64,000 nt of DNA from SFDP01 sp051653625. Its GTDB lineage: Bacteria; Bacillota; Clostridia; Lachnospirales; Lachnospiraceae. Position numbers and translations under genes: made by a program. The notes below the pieces were generated by a model. It saw nothing but the letters and a program-made list of their open reading frames with translations. It did no database searches and was not told the DNA's origin. Below are positions 60,803 to 64,000 of the stretch, in pieces; position 1 is the stretch's first letter; every line of letters starts with the position of its first letter. The stretch lies in assembly GCA_051653625.1 (NCBI GenBank), contig JBOFWM010000010.1, positions 25,301 through 89,300 on the forward strand, read 5' to 3'.

Positions 60803-62401
60803 ATGGCAGTAAAATATGTTTTTGTTACAGGTGGTGTTGTTTCTGGTCTAGGTAAAGGTATAACCGCAGCTTCTCTTGGCCGTTTATTAAAGGCTCGTGG
60901 CTATAAAGTGACTATGCAGAAATTTGATCCATATATTAATATCGATCCAGGTACTATGAACCCTATTCAACATGGGGAAGTTTTTGTTACAGATGATGGG
61001 GCAGAAACAGATTTAGACCTTGGACATTATGAAAGATTTATTGATGAAAGTTTAGATAAAAATTCCAATGTTACTACTGGAAAAGTGTATTGGTCAGTTC
61101 TTTCTAAGGAACGACGTGGTGATTATGGCGGAGGAACGGTTCAAGTAATTCCTCATATTACAAATGAGATTAAAAGTCGATTTTATCGTAATTTCACAGA
61201 TGATGATATGCGTATTGCAATTATTGAAGTAGGTGGTACAGTTGGTGATATCGAAAGTCAACCATTTCTTGAATCCATTCGTCAATTTCAACATGAGGTT
61301 GGTCCAGAGAATGCTATTTTAATTCATGTTACATTAATACCATATCTAAAAGCTTCTCAAGAAATGAAAACAAAACCTACACAAGCTAGTGTAAAAGAAT
61401 TGCAAGGAATGGGAATTCGACCTGATATTATTGTGTGTCGTAGTGAACATTCTCTTGATAAAGCACTTCGCGAAAAAATTGCATTATTTTGTAATGTTCC
61501 TGGAAATAGAGTGTTACAAAATCTTGATGTAGAATATTTATATGAAGCACCTTTGGCTATGGAAAAAGAAAATTTAGCAGGTGTTGTTTGTGAATGCTTA
61601 GGATTAGAAGATAGAGAACCTGATCTTACAGAATGGACATCTATGGTTGAAGATTTAAGAACGCCAACACGTGAAGTAAAAATTGCACTTGTTGGTAAAT
61701 ATATTCAATTACATGATGCTTATATCAGTGTTGTAGAAGCATTAAAACACGGTGGAATTCCAAATCATGCAACAATTGATATTCATTGGATTGATTCAGA
61801 AACATTAAATGAAGAAAACGTATCAGAAATCCTTGGAGAAATGGATGGTATTTTAGTTCCTGGTGGATTTGGTCATAGAGGAATTGAAGGTAAAATTGCA
61901 GCCATTCATTATGCGCGAGAAAATAAAGTTCCATTTTTAGGTTTGTGTTTGGGAATGCAACTTTCGATTGTTGAATTTGCAAGAAATGTTGTAGGATATC
62001 ATGATGCACACAGTATTGAACTAGATGCAGCGACAATTCACCCAGTAATAGCTTTAATGCCTGATCAAAATGGTGTAGAAGATATCGGTGGAACTTTACG
62101 TTTAGGTTCTTATCCTTGTATTCTTGATAAAACTTCTAAAGCGTTTAAATTATATGGTAAAGAAACAATAAATGAAAGACATAGACATAGATATGAAGTA
62201 AATAATGATTATCGTAATGCATTAATTGAAAAAGGCATGATTTTATCTGGACTTTCTCCAGACGGAAGAATTGTTGAAATGTGTGAAGTAAGTGATCATC
62301 CTTTCTTTATTGCAACACAAGCTCATCCTGAATTAAAATCGCGTCCAAACAGACCTCATCCTTTATTTAAAGGTTTTGTAGAGGCTACTTTAAATAGATA
62401 A
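60803..62401 (+). CDS. pyrG: CTP synthase
   Basis: Makes CTP from UTP, ATP and glutamine, 532 aa from ATG 60803, which has AAAGGA 9 bases upstream; the frame is open from 60785. Synthetase domain: [20 protein letters not shown] at the start, [40 protein letters not shown]. Glutaminase domain from about 290: [12 protein letters not shown], catalytic Cys in [17 protein letters not shown] (about 370), His/Glu in [11 protein letters not shown] single-gene unit with its own promoter and terminator. Confidence 0.97.
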   Translation: MAVKYVFVTGGVVSGLGKGITAASLGRLLKARGYKVTMQKFDPYINIDPGTMNPIQHGEVFVTDDGAETDLDLGHYERFIDESLDKNSNVTTGKVYWSVLSKERRGDYGGGTVQVIPHITNEIKSRFYRNFTDDDMRIAIIEVGGTVGDIESQPFLESIRQFQHEVGPENAILIHVTLIPYLKASQEMKTKPTQASVKELQGMGIRPDIIVCRSEHSLDKALREKIALFCNVPGNRVLQNLDVEYLYEAPLAMEKENLAGVVCECLGLEDREPDLTEWTSMVEDLRTPTREVKIALVGKYIQLHDAYISVVEALKHGGIPNHATIDIHWIDSETLNEENVSEILGEMDGILVPGGFGHRGIEGKIAAIHYARENKVPFLGLCLGMQLSIVEFARNVVGYHDAHSIELDAATIHPVIALMPDQNGVEDIGGTLRLGSYPCILDKTSKAFKLYGKETINERHRHRYEVNNDYRNALIEKGMILSGLSPDGRIVEMCEVSDHPFFIATQAHPELKSRPNRPHPLFKGFVEATLNR

Positions 62402-62408
62402 TTTATAA

Positions 62409-62455
62409 AAAAGGTTGTTACACTATTAATCTACATTATAGTGCAACAACCTTTT
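62409..62455. terminator. Bidirectional terminator between pyrG and the DUF378 gene
   Basis: An 18-bp stem with one mismatch (62409-62426 with 62438-62455) is flanked by A and T runs. Confidence 0.9.
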
Positions 62456-62457
62456 CT

Positions 62458-62658
62458 TTAATCTTCTACGCGTCCAAAAAATGTTACTAAATATAACCCA
62501 CAAATACCAACTAATGTATAAACAATTCTTGATAGCCATGTCATATCTCCAAATAAAAAGGAAACTAAGTTAAATTGAAAAATACCAATAAGTCCCCAAT
62601 TTATTGCTCCAATCATAACTACAGCAATTGTGGTATAGGATAGAATTTTATTATCCAT
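62458..62658 (-). CDS. DUF378 small membrane protein
   Basis: 66 aa from ATG 62658, with AAAGGAG 5 bases upstream (a GTG two codons earlier overlaps that site). Two membrane helices: about 7-26, with VVMIGAINWGLIGIFQFN, and about 42-60, LSRIVYTLVGICGLYLVTFF. The GAINWGLIG block is the DUF378 signature. Function unknown. Confidence 0.88.
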   Translation of the reverse strand: MDNKILSYTTIAVVMIGAINWGLIGIFQFNLVSFLFGDMTWLSRIVYTLVGICGLYLVTFFGRVED

Positions 62659-62737
62659 AGGCACTCCTTTCCTATTAAATAATTATAATTACATATCTAG
62701 TATTCTACCTTTTTTAAAAATTATACCTTTTATATAT

Positions 62738-63526
62738 TTAAAATTCATCTAGACTTCCAAATTCATATCCCAAATTTTCCCATTCTGTAATTAGTTCATC
62801 TAATATATTTGCATTTGTACTTGATGTACTATGTAAAAGTACAATTGCGCCAGGATGAATTCTTTTTAATAATTTATTCATTGCCTCTTCTTTTGTAGGT
62901 TGATTATTTTCATCCCAGTCCATATATGCAAGACTCCAAAAAAAAGTTTTATATCCTAGTTCTTTTGCATTTTGCAAATTATCAATACTATATTTTCCTT
63001 GAGGAGGTCTATATAATTTTATCATTTCTTTTCCAGTAATTTCTTGATACAAAACTTCTAATGACTGAATTTCATCTTGAAATTTTTCTTTCTCTCCTAT
63101 AACACTCATATCTAAATGATGATATGTATGATTTCCTACTAAATGACCTTCCTCTACCATTCTTTTTACTAGATCTGGTTGTGTTTCTAAATAATTACCA
63201 ACTAGAAAAAAAGTTGCTTTTACATTTTTTTCTTTTAAAATATCTAGAATTGTTTCTGTATTACCATTTTCATATCCAGCATCAAATGTTAGATATATTT
63301 TTTTAAATGTTTCATTCCCGATATAATAGGCATCATATAGCTCTATTTCCTCTTTTTCTATATCTGCTCTCGGTGCTAATCCATCTGTATGAAATCCTAA
63401 GCCCCAATTGTTAGATGACGTAACTTGAACCGCTTCATTCGTTTGTCCATTATAAATAACAATGCCAAAGACGGAAATAATCAGTGCACTAACTAGACTC
63501 ATTTTTTTTAATAATTCTATTTTCAT
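62738..63526 (-). CDS. Polysaccharide deacetylase, PdaA-like
   Basis: Exported NodB-type deacetylase, 262 aa. Signal anchor about 7-27. NodB motifs: IYLTFDAGYENGNTETIL (motif 1, about 78-95; the second Asp of the usual TFDDG is Ala), VGNHTYHHLDMS (motif 2, His ligands, about 131-142), LYRPPQGKYS (motif 3) and IVLLHSTS (motif 5). The TFDAGYENG/TFDNGYENG variant is typical of PdaA, which makes muramic delta-lactam in spore cortex. PdaA is a good fit in a spore former; other deacetylases cannot be excluded. Confidence 0.87.
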   Translation of the reverse strand: MKIELLKKMSLVSALIISVFGIVIYNGQTNEAVQVTSSNNWGLGFHTDGLAPRADIEKEEIELYDAYYIGNETFKKIYLTFDAGYENGNTETILDILKEKNVKATFFLVGNYLETQPDLVKRMVEEGHLVGNHTYHHLDMSVIGEKEKFQDEIQSLEVLYQEITGKEMIKLYRPPQGKYSIDNLQNAKELGYKTFFWSLAYMDWDENNQPTKEEAMNKLLKRIHPGAIVLLHSTSSTNANILDELITEWENLGYEFGSLDEF

Positions 63527-63670
63527 GTTTGTACTCCACGAATCTTTCTATAGTTTATGATAATAGATTTTAAAATAGACCTTACTAGTTATAAAATCCT
63601 TGATTCATTACCATATTTCCATATTTAGTGATATAGATCTAATAGAGTAAGTGAGATAAATCAGAATAAC

Positions 63671-63703
63671 AAAAACCCCCAAAACAATAAGTTTTCAGGG
63701 GTT
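63671..63703 (-). terminator. Terminator after the tRNA cluster
   Basis: Arms AACCCCCAAAAC (63674-63685) and GTTTTCAGGGGTT (63691-63703), one mismatch, then T run on the minus strand, 8 bp beyond tRNA-Cys. Confidence 0.85.
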
Positions 63704-63710
63704 CTAAGAG

Positions 63711-63782
63711 AGGCGCAGACCGGATTTGAACCGGTGGATACTGGTGTTGCAGACCATTGCCTTACCACTTGGCTACTGCGCC
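63711..63782 (-). tRNA. tRNA-Cys (GCA)
   Basis: Acceptor arms GGCGCAG / CTGCGCC, anticodon loop CTGCAAC giving GCA, T arm with GGTTCAAATCC. CCA is not encoded. 72 nt. Confidence 0.95.
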
Positions 63783-63861
63783 ATATTTAATTATATGTTA
63801 CATGGGTGAAGTCGTATCAAATCCATGAATTGTTATTTGACTATTTCATCAAATCATTAAA

Positions 63862-63933
63862 TGACCCCTACGGGAATCGAACCCGTGTTACCGCCGTGAA
63901 AGGGCGATGTCTTGACCGCTTGACCAAGGGGCC
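63862..63933 (-). tRNA. tRNA-Glu (TTC)
   Basis: Acceptor arms GGCCCCT / AGGGGTC, anticodon loop CTTTCAC giving TTC, T arm GGGTTCGATTCCC. CCA is not encoded. 72 nt. Confidence 0.95.
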
Positions 63934-63937
63934 TTAA

Positions 63938-64000
63938 CTCCCCGAGTAGGGTTCGAACCTACGACCCTTCGGTTAACAGCCGAATGCTCTACCGCTGAGC
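63938..64000 (-). tRNA. tRNA-Asn (GTT), cut by the window end
   Basis: The 3' acceptor strand (TCGGGGA), T arm GGTTCGAACC, anticodon loop CTGTTAA (GTT) and part of the D arm are present; the 5' acceptor strand lies past 64000. The spacer to tRNA-Glu is 4 bp, so they are one transcript. Confidence 0.93.

Overview
The window is ordinary core chromosome of a low-GC, endospore-forming anaerobic Firmicute, most likely a member of the Lachnospiraceae/Lachnospirales. The pointers are strong AT bias, sporulation genes (spoVT, spoVG, pdaA-like, SleB-like hydrolase, SpoVB-type flippase), an hrcA-grpE-dnaK-dnaJ operon under a perfect CIRCE operator, a long (395 aa) Prs type and a DUF6465-like protein that I associate with Lachnospiraceae, and a c subunit of Na+-type. 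I see no phage, insertion sequence, integron, CRISPR array or defence island.

Layout. 1-1.0 kb: 5' end of ileS behind an isoleucine T-box. 1.0-2.5 kb: pncB. 2.6-10.2 kb (minus): spoVT, mfd, pth, spoVG, glgD, glgC. 10.4-15.2 kb (plus): murC, a DnaD-like replication protein, a DnaC/DnaI-type helicase loader and prs, with a cluster of DnaA-box 9-mers between murC and dnaD. 15.3-19.4 kb (minus): a large exported protein with a C39-like C-terminus, a methyltransferase and a small unknown. 19.5-26.6 kb (minus): a full F1Fo ATP synthase operon, atpZ-atpI-atpBEFHAGDC. 26.8-31.2 kb: a DUF402 protein (plus), then a cell-wall hydrolase, dCMP deaminase, upp, rpiB and tsaC/sua5 (minus). 31.3-36.1 kb: the heat-shock operon. 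36.3-38.2 kb: DUF6465-like, uppP, a cytidylate kinase-like protein. 38.2-43.1 kb: livK-livHMGF branched-chain amino acid ABC transporter. 43.2-47.8 kb: cobS, a DUF3048 lipoprotein, a lipid/polysaccharide flippase and a GNAT acetyltransferase. 48.0-50.3 kb (plus): cyclophilin and an AgcS sodium:amino-acid symporter with an attenuator-like leader. 50.4-60.5 kb (minus): fba, a Crh-like HPr, whiA, rapZ, murB, a ROK glucokinase, hprK, uvrC, ftsH. 60.8-64.0 kb: pyrG (plus), DUF378, a PdaA-like deacetylase, and tRNA-Cys, tRNA-Glu and the partial tRNA-Asn (minus).

How parts fit. The hprK / Crh-like HPr / rapZ / whiA / glk / fba block looks like a carbon-control and glycolysis neighbourhood. The HPr has Glu at the histidine-phosphorylation position and keeps Ser46, so it should be a regulator only. 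Energy coupling appears to be sodium-based (c-ring signature, AgcS symporter). Amino-acid sensing and uptake appear in the Ile T-box, the liv system and AgcS.

I did not find a clearly new multi-gene system. The most interesting material is regulatory: a phased 9-bp DnaA-box array ahead of the helicase-loader genes, a DnaA box and palindrome inside the glgC promoter, a 12-bp inverted repeat over the livK promoter, a terminator between promoter and start codon of agcS, and a Rex-like palindrome upstream of fba. Start sites were moved from the longest reading frame where a Shine-Dalgarno sequence decides it. All calls are by eye; no searches were run.
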